Source: Bryobacteraceae bacterium
Lineage (GTDB): Bacteria; Acidobacteriota; Terriglobia; Bryobacterales; Bryobacteraceae
NCBI GenBank assembly: GCA_947458745.1
Contig: CANGYQ010000010.1
Coordinates: 1 to 64,000 of the forward strand
DNA length: 64,000 nt
Direction of reading: 5' to 3'
The translations under genes and the position numbers were made by a program. Of the stretch, positions 1 to 11,400 are shown one piece after another. The notes under the pieces are model-generated. The model searched no databases and was not told the origin of the DNA. It saw only the letters and a program-made list of their open reading frames with translations. Each line of letters opens with the position of its first letter. The first letter of the stretch is position 1.

Positions 1-1
1 G

Positions 2-1303
2 ACGGTGGAGACCAACAAGCCTCGAGTGCTCTATTTTGAAGGCGAGCCGCGTTGGGACTACAAGTTTATCCGGCGGGCGTTTGAAGAAGATAAGTCGGTT
101 GAGTTAGTCAGCCTACTTCGTACCACGCCGAACAAAGTCTACCGGCAGGGTGTGGCCAATCCCACTGAGCTCGAGGACGGCTTCCCGGCCAAGGCCGAAG
201 AGTTGCTCGCATTTCAGGGTTTGATCATCGGCGGCGTGGAAGCAAGTTACTTTACGCCCACCCAGCAGGAAGCGATCAAGATGTTTGTTGACCGGCGCGG
301 TGGCGGCGTTCTGTTCCTGGGCGGACGCGCGGGCCTGGCTGATGGCGGCTACAACGCCTCACAGTTCACCGAGATCTTGCCCGTCGCGCTGCCGGACCGC
401 AAGAACACCTTCCATCGGGACCCGGCCAACACGGAATTGACGCCCGCCGGTCGGGACAACCTCATTACGCGTCTCGATGATTCACCAGAAAAGAATGCCG
501 AGATCTGGAAGAAGTTGCCCTATCTGGCCAACTTCCAGGAGCTGGGCACGCCCAAGCCCGGAGCGGTGGTGCTGGCGGAGGCTCTGCCCACTAGCAAAGG
601 CCGCTTGCCCCTGCTGGTGACCCAGAACTTTGGCCGGGGTCGCGTGGCGGTGCTGGCGACGGCGGGGACTTGGCGCTGGCGCATGTTGAACGATCATGCG
701 GACACCAAGCACGCCACCTTCTGGCAGCAGATGCTGCGGTGGCTGGTGCTCGATACTCCGTCGCGGTTGAGTGTTTCGACGCCCAAGACGGTGCTGAGCG
801 ATGAATCCCAGGCCCCGCTTCGGGCTGAACTGCGGGACAAAACTTATCTGCCCGTCAGCGATGCGCTGGTGGAAGCCCGTATGACCGGGCCGGACGGCAT
901 CACCATCACCGTGCCAATGGAGCCGGACCCCTTGAATGAAGGTGTCTACAACGCCAATTGGACCGCTGACAAGCCTGGTTCCTACCTGGCCGAAGTGAGC
1001 GCCCGCCGCGGCGATGAGGATCTAGGCAAAGACCTGGTGAACTTCCGGCGCGAGGACGGCGTCGCGGAAAACTTTGGCTTGGAACAGAACCGCGAGTTAC
1101 TGGAAAAGCTCTCGTCGGAAACCGGTGGCCATTACTACAAGCCGGCTGAAATCAACAAGCTGATCGAAGAGATTACATTCTCTGAGGCGGGCATTACGGT
1201 GCGGGAAACGCGTGATCTGTGGAACATGCCCATTGTGTTCCTGCTGATCCTGCTGCTTCGCAGCGCGGAGTGGTTCCTCCGCCGGAATTGGGGTGCGGTA
1301 TGA
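2..1303 (+). CDS. GATase1-like membrane protein of a MoxR/VWA operon (5' end outside the window)
   Basis: The reading frame is open to the first base, so this is the C-terminal part (433 visible codons) of a longer protein. The visible part begins with a Rossmann-like region (LYFEGEPRWDYKFIRR, then FVDRRGGGVLFLGGR) resembling the class-I glutamine-amidotransferase-like domain found in VWA-containing membrane proteins of MoxR operons. An Ig-like/beta-rich segment follows (about 250-360), and one membrane helix lies at the extreme C-terminus (MPIVFLLILLLRSAEWFL). In such proteins the missing N-terminus usually carries membrane helices and a von Willebrand A domain; that is inference here. I see no amidotransferase Cys in the nucleophile position, so it is probably a non-catalytic binding domain. 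The stop overlaps the next start (ATGA), so the operon is translationally coupled. The family call is moderate; the exact role is unknown. Confidence 0.7.
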   Translation, partial: TVETNKPRVLYFEGEPRWDYKFIRRAFEEDKSVELVSLLRTTPNKVYRQGVANPTELEDGFPAKAEELLAFQGLIIGGVEASYFTPTQQEAIKMFVDRRGGGVLFLGGRAGLADGGYNASQFTEILPVALPDRKNTFHRDPANTELTPAGRDNLITRLDDSPEKNAEIWKKLPYLANFQELGTPKPGAVVLAEALPTSKGRLPLLVTQNFGRGRVAVLATAGTWRWRMLNDHADTKHATFWQQMLRWLVLDTPSRLSVSTPKTVLSDESQAPLRAELRDKTYLPVSDALVEARMTGPDGITITVPMEPDPLNEGVYNANWTADKPGSYLAEVSARRGDEDLGKDLVNFRREDGVAENFGLEQNRELLEKLSSETGGHYYKPAEINKLIEEITFSEAGITVRETRDLWNMPIVFLLILLLRSAEWFLRRNWGAV

Positions 1304-2205
1304 CGGCACTATTGGCTTCGCTCTCGCTGGCGGTCTCGCATGTGGTGACCGTGGCGGGGCTCGGCGGCGAGCCTGACTACGAGCAGCGCTTTGCGGCCCA
1401 CGCCGCCGAGATCGAGAAGCTACTGAAGTCTGATTCCGGCACCAAAGTGATTACTTTGAGTGGTGCTGGAGCCAATCGAGCGGCGGTGATCAATGCGCTC
1501 CAGCAAGTGGGCCGGGAGGCCAAGCCGGATGATGCATTCGCGCTGATATTGATTGGTCACGGCACGTTCGACAACACCGACTACAAGCTAAACCTGCCCG
1601 GTCCGGACATCACCGCCGCCGAACTGGCGCCGTTGCTCGATCGCATTGCCGCCGGCAAGCAGTTAATCGTCAATACCACCAGCGCCTCCGGTGCTTCGCT
1701 GATGCTGCTGCAACGGCCCAACCGGACGGTGATCACGGCCACAAAGTCCGGCATGGAGAAGAACGCCCCGGTCTTCGCCCGCTACTGGGTGGAGGCGATG
1801 CGCGACCCCGGTGCCGATTCGGACAAGAACGACACCGTCACCGCACTCGAAGCCTACCGCTATGCCGACCAGAAAACGGTGGCCTACTACGAAACCCAGA
1901 AGCGCCTGGCGACCGAGCATGCATTGCTCGAAGATGCTGGTTCTGGCGATGGCGCGCGGGCGCCGAGCCCGGAGAACGGCAAAGGCCAGCTGGCGGCGCG
2001 TTTCCCCCTGGTGAGGTTGGGCGCGGCGCAGAAAGCCTCGCTGAGCCCGGAGAAGCAGCTGTTGCTCAAGAAGAAGGAAGAGCTGGAGATCTCGATCGAC
2101 AAGCTGAAGTACCAGAAAGCCGCGATGCCGGCCGAAGAGTACCGCCGCACGATGCAAGCCTTGTTGCTTGAGTTGGCGCGCGTTCAGGGGGCAATCGATA
2201 AGTAG
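1300..2205 (+). CDS. Caspase/C13-peptidase-like exported protein, catalytic Cys apparently lost
   Basis: 301 aa from ATG 1300, chosen because it overlaps the upstream stop (ATGA) and begins with a hydrophobic segment (MTALLASLSLAVSHVVTV) that can serve as a signal peptide. The fold resembles the bacterial C13/caspase-like family: a strand ending in LILIGHGTFDN (His87-Gly88, the usual catalytic His), then a strand QLIVNTTSASGAS (residues 121-133) where active members carry Cys in a Cys-x-Ser-Gly-type motif. Here that site reads Thr-Thr-Ser-Ala-Ser-Gly, with no Cys. A later ADSDKNDTVTALEAYRYA segment matches the acidic loop and helix seen in these proteins. The C-terminal 80 residues are Lys/Glu/Gln-rich and probably coiled coil. 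Likely a scaffolding or sensing pseudo-protease in the MoxR operon; the fold call is by motif only. Confidence 0.6.
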   Translation: MTALLASLSLAVSHVVTVAGLGGEPDYEQRFAAHAAEIEKLLKSDSGTKVITLSGAGANRAAVINALQQVGREAKPDDAFALILIGHGTFDNTDYKLNLPGPDITAAELAPLLDRIAAGKQLIVNTTSASGASLMLLQRPNRTVITATKSGMEKNAPVFARYWVEAMRDPGADSDKNDTVTALEAYRYADQKTVAYYETQKRLATEHALLEDAGSGDGARAPSPENGKGQLAARFPLVRLGAAQKASLSPEKQLLLKKKEELEISIDKLKYQKAAMPAEEYRRTMQALLLELARVQGAIDK

Positions 2206-4472
2206 TGGCCCCACTCCGGCAGTTGCGTCCCGTCCTGGTGGGCCTGTGGTTGGCCACTCAATGGGCGTGCGCGCAGACAGTGGAGTTAAGTAAGCTCAAG
2301 CCCAAGGAGAAGGTAGCGGTCACCGTCTCCGCCAACCCAGCGGCGGCTTGCTGGCAACACAAGCTGTATGGCCGGACGGCGGAGGCCGTCACTTGCTTCA
2401 CGAAGTTGCAAGACGCCGCTGACCCGATGGCGCGTGCCGAAGCGCTGTGGGGGCTGGAGCGCTACCAGGATGCCGTCTACCAGTTCCAGGCCGCCGTCAA
2501 GGCCCGGCCCACCGACATCACGCCGCGCATTCGGCTTGGCACCCTGTTCCGCCAGCGTTATCAGCCCAAGGATGCGGGCGAGCTGTTAGGCGAGGCGCTG
2601 GAACTGGACGAAAAGAACACCGACGCACTCCTTGAGATGGCGCGCGTTGCCGGTGAGAACTACGACCGCAAGGCCGTTGAGATGGTGAAGCAGGCGCTGG
2701 AGATCAATCCCCAGCTGGCTACCGCGCATGAGCTGCTGGCACGTTTGTCGGCCGAAGAATCAAACTTCAAGCTGGCCACGGAGCATGCTGAGAAAGCACT
2801 CGCGATATCGCCGCAATCGGTGGATGCGATGGCCGTGCTGGGCGCTATCGACCTGCTGCAGGAGAAGCCCAACACCACCTGGTTTGAGCGTGCGCTCAAG
2901 ATCAACCCGGCCTATGGGGAAGCCTACAACATTGGCGGCGAACTGCTGATCCTCAACCGCCGCTACAACGAAGGGATTGAGTTGTTCCGCAAAGCCATCG
3001 CCACCCGGCCCGGCTTGTGGGAAGCCCGGGCCCGCCTGGGCATCAACCTGATGCGGCTCGGCAAGGAAGAAGAAGCGTACAAGGAACTCTCGGCCACCTA
3101 TGAAGCGGGCTACAAGTCCTTTCCCGTGGTCAACACGCTGCGGCTGATGGACAGCTACAAGAACTTCCAGACGTTCCGAAACAGCCGCGCGATTGTCCGC
3201 CTGCACAAGAAGGAAGCCAGCGTGCTGGAGCCCTACTTCAGCAGCGAGATGGAACGCATCATGGCCGCCTATGACCGCAAGTATGGTGGGCCCGTCGGCG
3301 TTCCGGTGCAAGTGGAAGTCTACCCGGATCACGAAGATTTCGCCGTCCGCACGATGGGCATGCCGGGACTGGGAGCGTTGGGCGTCAGCTTTGGGCCGAT
3401 CGTGGCCATGGATTCGCCGAGCGGCCGCAAGCCGGGCTCGTTCCATTGGGCGTCCACGCTCTGGCATGAAATGAGCCATGTCTATGCGCTCTCCATCACC
3501 AACTACCGCGTGCCCCGCTGGTTCACGGAGGGCCTGGCCGTTTATGAAGAGACGGCCGCTTCGCCCGATTGGGGTGATCGCCTGGACCCGCCCACCATCA
3601 TCGCCATCCGCGACAAGAAGCTGCTGCCTGTGGCGGAGCTTGACCGCGGTTTCATCCGCCCCAGCTATCCGGCGCAAGTCACCGTCAGCTATTTCCAGGC
3701 CGGCCGCATTTGCCAGTACATCGCGCAGAACTGGGGCTACCCGAAGCTGATCGAGATTTTGCGGGACTACGGGCAGTCCAAGAAGACGCCGGAAGTGTTC
3801 CAGGCGCGCTTGGGAATCTCCACCGAAGAGTTCGATAAACGCTTCCTGCCCTGGCTGGAGCAACAGAACTCGAAGATCGTCAAGGGGTTTAAGGACTGGC
3901 AGGAGCGGCTGAAAACAGTGGTGACCGCCTATCGGGCCAAGAATTGGGAAATCGTGCAGGCCGACGCGCCCGCGCTGCGTGACATCTACCCGGAGTACGT
4001 CGAAGCCGCCAACCCCTACGAGATGCTCTACGAGATGCATCTGGCCAAGAAAGATCAAGCCGGTGCGATGGCGGAGTTGAAGCGCTATTCGAAGGCCGCC
4101 GGGCGTGATCCGAAGCTGCTGAAGGAACTGGCGCGGATGGAAGAAGAGTCTGGCGACAAGCGCGCGGCGGCGGCGACATTGAAGCGGCTGCTCTACATCG
4201 CGCCGGCGCAGGACGAAGAATTGCACCGCCGGTTGGGAAACCTGCTGCTGGATGAGCAGGACAACCTGGGCGCCGTGCGTGAGTTTCGAGCAGCAGTAGC
4301 CTCAAAGCCAGTAGACTTAGCTTCTGCCCAGTTTGCGTTGGCGCGGGCCTACCGCGCCGCCCATCAGATTGACAATGCCAAGGATGCATTGTTCGCGGCT
4401 CTGGAAGCCGCACCGGGTTACCGCCCGGCCCAAAAGATGCTGTTGGAATTGACTTCATCCGAGAAGGAATAA
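2205..4472 (+). CDS. TPR-repeat protein with embedded gluzincin (peptidase MA-like) domain
   Basis: 755 aa, GTG start overlapping the previous stop by one base (TAGTG). An N-terminal signal peptide (LVGLWLATQWACAQ) predicts export. Tetratricopeptide repeats fill about residues 50-320 and again 580-750. Between them lies a zinc-peptidase domain with LWHEMSHVY (HExxH; His421, Glu422, His425) and a downstream WFTEGLAVYEE (Glu442 as probable third ligand), the arrangement of gluzincins of the peptidase-MA type. All zinc ligands are present, so activity is plausible. TPR arms suggest it binds another periplasmic or membrane protein, perhaps the VWA proteins of the same operon. Substrate unknown. 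The gap to the MoxR gene is only five bases. Confidence 0.85.
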   Translation: MAPLRQLRPVLVGLWLATQWACAQTVELSKLKPKEKVAVTVSANPAAACWQHKLYGRTAEAVTCFTKLQDAADPMARAEALWGLERYQDAVYQFQAAVKARPTDITPRIRLGTLFRQRYQPKDAGELLGEALELDEKNTDALLEMARVAGENYDRKAVEMVKQALEINPQLATAHELLARLSAEESNFKLATEHAEKALAISPQSVDAMAVLGAIDLLQEKPNTTWFERALKINPAYGEAYNIGGELLILNRRYNEGIELFRKAIATRPGLWEARARLGINLMRLGKEEEAYKELSATYEAGYKSFPVVNTLRLMDSYKNFQTFRNSRAIVRLHKKEASVLEPYFSSEMERIMAAYDRKYGGPVGVPVQVEVYPDHEDFAVRTMGMPGLGALGVSFGPIVAMDSPSGRKPGSFHWASTLWHEMSHVYALSITNYRVPRWFTEGLAVYEETAASPDWGDRLDPPTIIAIRDKKLLPVAELDRGFIRPSYPAQVTVSYFQAGRICQYIAQNWGYPKLIEILRDYGQSKKTPEVFQARLGISTEEFDKRFLPWLEQQNSKIVKGFKDWQERLKTVVTAYRAKNWEIVQADAPALRDIYPEYVEAANPYEMLYEMHLAKKDQAGAMAELKRYSKAAGRDPKLLKELARMEEESGDKRAAAATLKRLLYIAPAQDEELHRRLGNLLLDEQDNLGAVREFRAAVASKPVDLASAQFALARAYRAAHQIDNAKDALFAALEAAPGYRPAQKMLLELTSSEKE

Positions 4473-4477
4473 CTAGA

Positions 4478-5500
<1,023 letters not shown>

Positions 5501-5505
5501 ACCAC

Positions 5506-6396
5506 GTGCTGCAGCGCTTCCTCGATCCCGCGGTGCTGTCGTCCATCTCCAGTCTTGACCTGGTGGCCAAGACGGTGGTGGACGGCTTCATCGCGGGGCT
5601 GCACCGTTCCCCTGATTTTGGCTTCTCGCAGGAGTTTGCCGAATACCGGATGTATTCCGCGGGTGACGATCTGCGGCACGTCGATTGGAACGTCTTTGCC
5701 CGCACGGAGCGCATGTATTTGAAGCGCTACCGGGGTGAGACGAACACCCAGTTGACCGTCCTGCTCGATTCGTCGACATCGATGGGCTATGCGTCGCCAG
5801 GGCAGACCCGCAAGATTGACTATGCGCGTTTTCTCGCGGCCTCCATCATCTACTTATCGGTCCAGCAGCGCGATGCCTCGGGCATCATCGTCTTTGATGA
5901 CGACGTCCGCCAGTTCGTCCCGGCTTCGGCGCGCATCGGGCAACTGCACCGGTTGCTCCATGCCATCAACCTTGCCGAGCCCCATGCCCGCACGGACTTC
6001 GCCAAGCCGTTTCTGCACTTCCAGCAATTCCTGAAGCGGCGCGGCATGGTGGTGGTGATTTCGGACTTTTATGCCGATCCGGAGATGGTGGTGAAGTCGA
6101 TCATGCCCCTGCGCGGGCAGGGCAGTGAAGTGGTGTTGTTCCACTTGCTGGACCCGCAGGAGATTGCGCCCAAGATCAACGCCCCCGTGGTGCTGGTGGA
6201 CATGGAGACGCACGACGAAATGGAAGTGACGCCCGAATATGCCAAGGGCGAGTATCGCGAAAAGATCGACGCTCACATTGCGCTGCTGAAGAGCAAGGCG
6301 CAGGGCGCGGGTCTGGACTACATGTTGATCGACACCTCGCGGCCGCTGGATGCGGCGTTGCGCGAGTATCTGGCCGTGCGGCAGGGGAGGATGTAA
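5506..6396 (+). CDS. DUF58 domain protein with VWA-like MIDAS
   Basis: 296 aa from GTG 5506, five bases after the MoxR stop. It carries the DUF58 signature EYRMYSAGDDLRHVDWNVFARTE in pieces (about residues 46-69) followed by YLKRYRGE, and a von Willebrand-A-like metal site DSSTS (Asp88, Ser90, Ser92) at the end of a strand LTVLLD. No membrane segment is evident, so it should be cytoplasmic, as expected for the MoxR partner that couples the ATPase to membrane VWA proteins. The stop TAA shares its last base with the next start (TAATG), so the two are translationally coupled. Family secure, molecular function inferred from context. Confidence 0.93.
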   Translation: MLQRFLDPAVLSSISSLDLVAKTVVDGFIAGLHRSPDFGFSQEFAEYRMYSAGDDLRHVDWNVFARTERMYLKRYRGETNTQLTVLLDSSTSMGYASPGQTRKIDYARFLAASIIYLSVQQRDASGIIVFDDDVRQFVPASARIGQLHRLLHAINLAEPHARTDFAKPFLHFQQFLKRRGMVVVISDFYADPEMVVKSIMPLRGQGSEVVLFHLLDPQEIAPKINAPVVLVDMETHDEMEVTPEYAKGEYREKIDAHIALLKSKAQGAGLDYMLIDTSRPLDAALREYLAVRQGRM

Positions 6397-8399
6397 TGGG
6401 TCTTCTCTCGCCCTGGTGGCTGGCCGGTTTGCTGGCGGTGGGGTTGCCGGTGTGGCTGCACTTGCTGCAGCAGCACAAAATGGACCCGCTGCGTTTCCCG
6501 TCGCTCCAGTTCTTTGAACGCCGGACGCAAAGCTCCGTCAAGCACCGGCGGCTGAAGTATCTGCTGCTGTTTGCGTTGCGGGCGTTGATGCTTGTGTTGC
6601 TGGCCCTGCTGTTTGCCCAGCCATTTCTGAGGCGCGACATGGCGGCCACGGGTGGCGCGCGGCACGTTTTGTTCGTGGTGGACAATTCATTTTCGATGCG
6701 CTCCGGTGATGGCTTGGAACGGGCCAAGCGGCAAGCGAGTTCGGCCATCGATAGCTTGAGCACGGCCAACTCGGCCCAGGTGCTGTCGCTCTCAGGCGGT
6801 ATGTCGGTGCTGACGCAGCCCAGCAAGGACAAGGCGGAACTGAAGGCAGCAGTGGCGGCTATTCGCCAGGCGGATGGGCGTAGCGCCTTTACCGAAATTG
6901 CCCGTGCGGCCAAGACCGCTGGTGAGACGCTGAAGGTGCCGGTGGAGGTGCAGTTCTTCTCTGACCTGCAGCAGTCTTCCATGCCGACCTCGTTTGCCGA
7001 ACTGCGATTGCCGCCGAACACGACGCTTATGATCCCGGCGGCGGCTCCGGCGGCCACGGCCAATTTCACGGTCGAGACCGTTGCGGCTCCCACCACCGTT
7101 AGTGAGCCGGCGAAGGCGCGATTGCTGGCGACGGTGGCCGGGTTCGGCACTCCCGCGGCGGACCAGACGGTCTCGCTGGTCGTGAACGGCAAGACGCTTC
7201 AAACCAAGCCGGTGAAGCTGGCGGCGGGTGGCCGGGCTTCGGTTGAGTTTATCGGTCTCGATGCCTCCTACGGCTGGAATCGCGGCGAGGTGCGGATTGA
7301 TGGCGGCGATTCATTGGCTGCTGACGACACGTTCCGGTTTGCCTTCGAAAGAGCCGATCCACGCAAGGTGCTCTTTCTGCATGAGCCGGGGCGCACGCGG
7401 GCCGCGGTCTATTTCCGCGCGGCGCTGGAAGCGGGGGCGGAGAGTCTGTTTGCGCTGGAACCGATGGCGGTCAATGAAGCGGCCAATGTCGCGCCTTCCC
7501 GCTACTCGCTGGTGGTGCTGAGCGATGTGGCCAGTCTCCCGGCGCAGTTGGAAGATGCGCTGAAGAAGTACATCGCGGCTGGCGGTGGTGTCTGGATCGC
7601 GGCGGGGGCCACGATGGCCTCGCGCGGAACGGTGCCGCTGACGGGGGCGAAGGTGATCGAGTCGCGCTATGCCGGGCGAGGCGAGGAACGCTTCTTTACT
7701 CCCGGTGGGTTTGACCTCACGCATCCGGCCGTCGCCAAAGCGAACAAGTGGGAAGGTGTCCGGTTCTATCAAGCGATCAAGGTGGATGCGGCCAAGGCTC
7801 GCGTGCTGGCGAAGCTGAGCGACGATACGCCGCTGCTGACTGAAGTGCGTTCCGGTGAAGGGCGTATTCTCTTCTTCGCCTCGGCCTTTGACAACGTGGC
7901 CAACGACTTTCCGCTGCACCCCACCTTTGTCCCCTTCGTCGAACAATCGGCGCGGTATCTGGCGGGCATCGACGCCCGGCAGGCGACGGTGCAGGCGGGC
8001 TCGTTCCTGGAACTGCGGCAGGCGGGATCGAAGTTGGGCGCGGCAGTGGATGTACTGAACCCCAAGGGGGAGCGGGCGCTGGATCTCAGGGCCTCATCAA
8101 CCGCGGAAACACTGCGCTTAACCGATGAGGGCTATTGGGAAGTGGCCCGGCAGAACGGGCAACGCCAATTGATTGCCGTCAATGCCGACCGGGGCGAATC
8201 AAACTTGACTCCGATGCCCGCGGACTCCGCCGATCTCTGGAAGAGGACGGGTGAAGCTGGCGTAGCTGGTGATGGGGCCTCCACCATTGAGCAGAAGCCG
8301 CAGAGCTTCTGGTGGTACTTGGCGTTGCTGTTGTTATTGACGGCGCTGGTGGAGTCGTTTGTGGCCAGCCGTTATCTTGAACCTCAGGAGGCCGTGTGA
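6396..8399 (+). CDS. BatA-like membrane protein with von Willebrand A domain
   Basis: 667 aa. The N-terminus has the BatA/aerotolerance signature: a first membrane helix (WWLAGLLAVGLPVWLHLL), then PLRFPSLQFFERR, then a second helix (residues about 55-75). A VWA domain follows with MIDAS motif DNSFS (Asp96, Ser98, Ser100). The middle (about 220-600) is a large extracytoplasmic part with a GATase-like segment (LFLHEPGRTRAAVYFRAAL and a Gly-rich LKKYIAAGGGVWIAAGA stretch). A final helix is close to the C-terminus (WWYLALLLLLTALVESFV). It is the expected membrane partner of MoxR/DUF58. Its layout resembles what is missing from the truncated first gene, so the operon probably has two related VWA-GATase membrane proteins. 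Confidence 0.92.
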   Translation: MGLLSPWWLAGLLAVGLPVWLHLLQQHKMDPLRFPSLQFFERRTQSSVKHRRLKYLLLFALRALMLVLLALLFAQPFLRRDMAATGGARHVLFVVDNSFSMRSGDGLERAKRQASSAIDSLSTANSAQVLSLSGGMSVLTQPSKDKAELKAAVAAIRQADGRSAFTEIARAAKTAGETLKVPVEVQFFSDLQQSSMPTSFAELRLPPNTTLMIPAAAPAATANFTVETVAAPTTVSEPAKARLLATVAGFGTPAADQTVSLVVNGKTLQTKPVKLAAGGRASVEFIGLDASYGWNRGEVRIDGGDSLAADDTFRFAFERADPRKVLFLHEPGRTRAAVYFRAALEAGAESLFALEPMAVNEAANVAPSRYSLVVLSDVASLPAQLEDALKKYIAAGGGVWIAAGATMASRGTVPLTGAKVIESRYAGRGEERFFTPGGFDLTHPAVAKANKWEGVRFYQAIKVDAAKARVLAKLSDDTPLLTEVRSGEGRILFFASAFDNVANDFPLHPTFVPFVEQSARYLAGIDARQATVQAGSFLELRQAGSKLGAAVDVLNPKGERALDLRASSTAETLRLTDEGYWEVARQNGQRQLIAVNADRGESNLTPMPADSADLWKRTGEAGVAGDGASTIEQKPQSFWWYLALLLLLTALVESFVASRYLEPQEAV

Positions 8400-8432
8400 C
8401 CAACTGCCTCATCAGCCCGATGAAAGGAACCC

Positions 8433-11400
8433 ATGCGCCCTCTCGATGAACTAAATGCCTATCTGGCCCGCATTGAGAAGCGGCTGATGCTGTCTTCGCT
8501 GCTGCGCGGCGCGGCCGTGGTGGCCGTTGGTGCTCTGGTCGCGACCGTCGCATTGGTGCTGGTGGCGGACCGGTTCGCGTTCTCTGAAGGCAGCATGACG
8601 GGTAGCCGGCTGGCGCTGTTTCTGGCGGTCGGCCTGGCGGTCTCGTTCGGTGTCGTGATTCCGCTGATGGCGCTCAACCGGCGGCGCGCAGCGCAGCGGA
8701 CTGAGCAAGCCGCGCCTGAGTTCGACCAGCAGTTGCTGACTTGTGTCGAAAGCGAACCGTCGCCCTTTGTCGATCTGCTGGCCCGCAAGACGCTGACCGT
8801 CGCGCGGCAAGTGGAGCCATCACGGGTTGTCCCCACCAGTTGGCTGGCGGGCTTTAGCCTGTCGTCGCTGGCGGCGCTAGGTGTGTTGATGTGGCTGATC
8901 CTGGCGGGTCCAGGATTTCTGGGGCATGGTGCGGCCCTGTTGTGGGGGGGCACGCCCAAGAATGGCGCGGCCGCCTTTTACGACATCCAGGTGACGCCGG
9001 GCGACAAGCTGGTGCGCCGCAAGGGCAACCAGATGGTGCAGGCCAATCTGATCGGGTTCCAGTCGGCCACGGCCAAGTTGAAGGCCCGTTACCGCGGTAC
9101 CTCCAAGTGGGAAGAAGTCCCGATGCTGCCGTCGCAGACCGGGGGCTTTGAGTTTCTGTTTTCTTCACTGGCCGACGAGGTGGATTACTACGTCGAGGCC
9201 GGTGCGCTGAAATCGAAGCAGTTCAAGCTGAGCGTCGTTGATCTTCCGGCGGTGAAGAAGATCAAGGTCACCTACAACTATCCGGCCTGGACGGGGCAAA
9301 AGCCGACGGTGGAAGATCCGGGCGGCGACTTGCGCGCTGTCGAAGGGTCCGAAGCACAGCTGGAGATTGAGTTCGACCGGCCGCTGAGCAATGGGCTGAT
9401 TTCGATTGATGGGGTCACCACCAGTCTCTCGACGGGTGAGGGCAATCGCGCCGTGGCGCGGGTTCCGATCAAGAAGGAAGGGCTCTACCATCTGGCGGCG
9501 GTGGAGCGTTCGGAACAGGTTCGCCTGACCGATGACTATTTCATCGAAGCGCTGAAAGAGTCCGAACCCACCGTCAAGTTGACGCGTCCGGGCCGTGATC
9601 TGAAGGCCAGCCCGATTGAGGAAGTGACGCTGGAAGTGGCGGCCGATGACGACTTTGGTCTGCAGGAAGTGACGCTGCACTACGCCGTCAACGGCGGCGA
9701 AGAGAAGACCTTACCGGTGCTAGCGCAACGCGGCGCCAAGTCCTCGTCCGGACGCAGGCTGCTGGAACTGGAGCAGTTCAAGCTGATCCCCGGTGACGTG
9801 GTGAGTGTTTACGCCACCGCGCGCGATGCCCGCACCACAGCGCGGACGGACATGTACTTCATCGAAGCCCAGCCGTTTGAGCGCGAGTATTCGCAGTCCC
9901 AGCAGGGCGGCGGTGGTGGTGGTGGCGGTGGGGAGAATGACCAGAACCAGATTGCCCAGCGCCAAAAAGAGATCATCGCGGCCACCTGGAATGAGATCCG
10001 CGACAAATCCGGCGACAAGCGGAAGGCCCTGGAAGACGCGAAGTTCTTGAATGAAGTGCAGGCCAAGCTGCAGGCCCAGGCCCTGACGCTGGCGCAACGC
10101 ATGCGGGCACGGCAGCTTTCAGGCGCGGCGGAATCGTTCGAGGCTTTCGCCAAGGACATGGAAGCGGCGTCCAAGGCCATGGGGCCCGCGGCCGACGCGC
10201 TGAAGGCGCTGAAGTGGAAGGACGCCATGCCTTATGAACAACAGGCGCTGCAGCACCTGCTGCGGGCTGAGGCGCGGTTCCGCGAGATCCAGGTGGCCTT
10301 TGGCGGTGGTGGTGGCGGGGGCGGTGGTGGCGGCAGCCAGCGTGATCTGGAATCGCTGTTCGATCTCGAGCTCGACACAGAGAAGAATCAGTATGAGACC
10401 GGGCAGCAATCTGCCTCCGCTGCTGGCGACAAACAGAAGGAAGTGGATGAGGCTCTGCAAAAGCTGGAGCAGCTAGCCCGGCGGCAGCAGGAGCTGGCGC
10501 AGGCTCAACAGAACAATCGCAACCAGACACCGGAACAGCGCTGGCAACAGGAGATGCTGCGGCGTGAAGCGGAAGAGCTGAAAAAGCAGATGGAGCGCAT
10601 GCAGCAGCAGGCGCAACAGCAAGGTCAGCAAGGACAGCAAGGTCAACAGGGCCAGTCCGGGCAGCAAGGACAGTCTGGCCAACAAGGCCAACAAGGACAG
10701 TCCGGGCAGCAGGGACAACAGAGTGCCCAGCAAGGGCAGCAGGGCAAGGCCGGTCAGCAGCAGGGGCAGCAGTCGGCCACGCAGCAGCGGCTGCAATCCA
10801 TGGCGGGCAACCGGGGCAGCCAACAGGGTGGCGACCCGCGCATGCAGCGGGCCATCGAGCAGCTACAGCGGGCGACGGAAGACATGCGCCGGGCCAATCA
10901 GGCGGGTGAGCGCGATGGCGCTGAATCGAAGCGCGCGGCGGACCGGCTGGAAGAGGCGCGCAGCATGATGTCGGGTGCGCGGAAGGAAGAGACCTCCGGC
11001 CAGATGAGTGAGCTCGCCCGGCGGGCGGATAAGCTGGCCGCTGAGCAGCGCGCCTTCCAGGAGCAGTTGAAGAAGCAGTTTGGGCAGGCCCAAAGCCGTG
11101 AGCAGATGGAGCGCGCCGCCATGGGCACCACGCGCGAGCAGAACGAACGCCTGGCCAGTGAGAAGCAGAAGCTGATGCAGGATTTCCAGAACCTCGAAAA
11201 GGACCTGCAGGGTGCCTCGCGCGCCATGCAAGGGGCGCAGCGGGGGGCCTCCAACAAGCTGAAGTCCGCCCTGGGCGAGCTGCAGCAGGAAGAGCTAGGC
11301 CTGAAGATGAAGTACATGTCGGAATGGCTCCGGCGCGGCCTTGGAGCCTATGCTTGGAACCGTGAGCAGACGGTCACCAACGCGCTCGACAAACTGTCGG

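Noticed and set aside
2760-4226. 488-codon open frame on the minus strand opposite the TPR-gluzincin gene
   Set aside because: Composition is that of a codon shadow (Arg, Gln, His, Leu), no ribosome site or motif, and the sense frame has TPRs and a complete zinc site.
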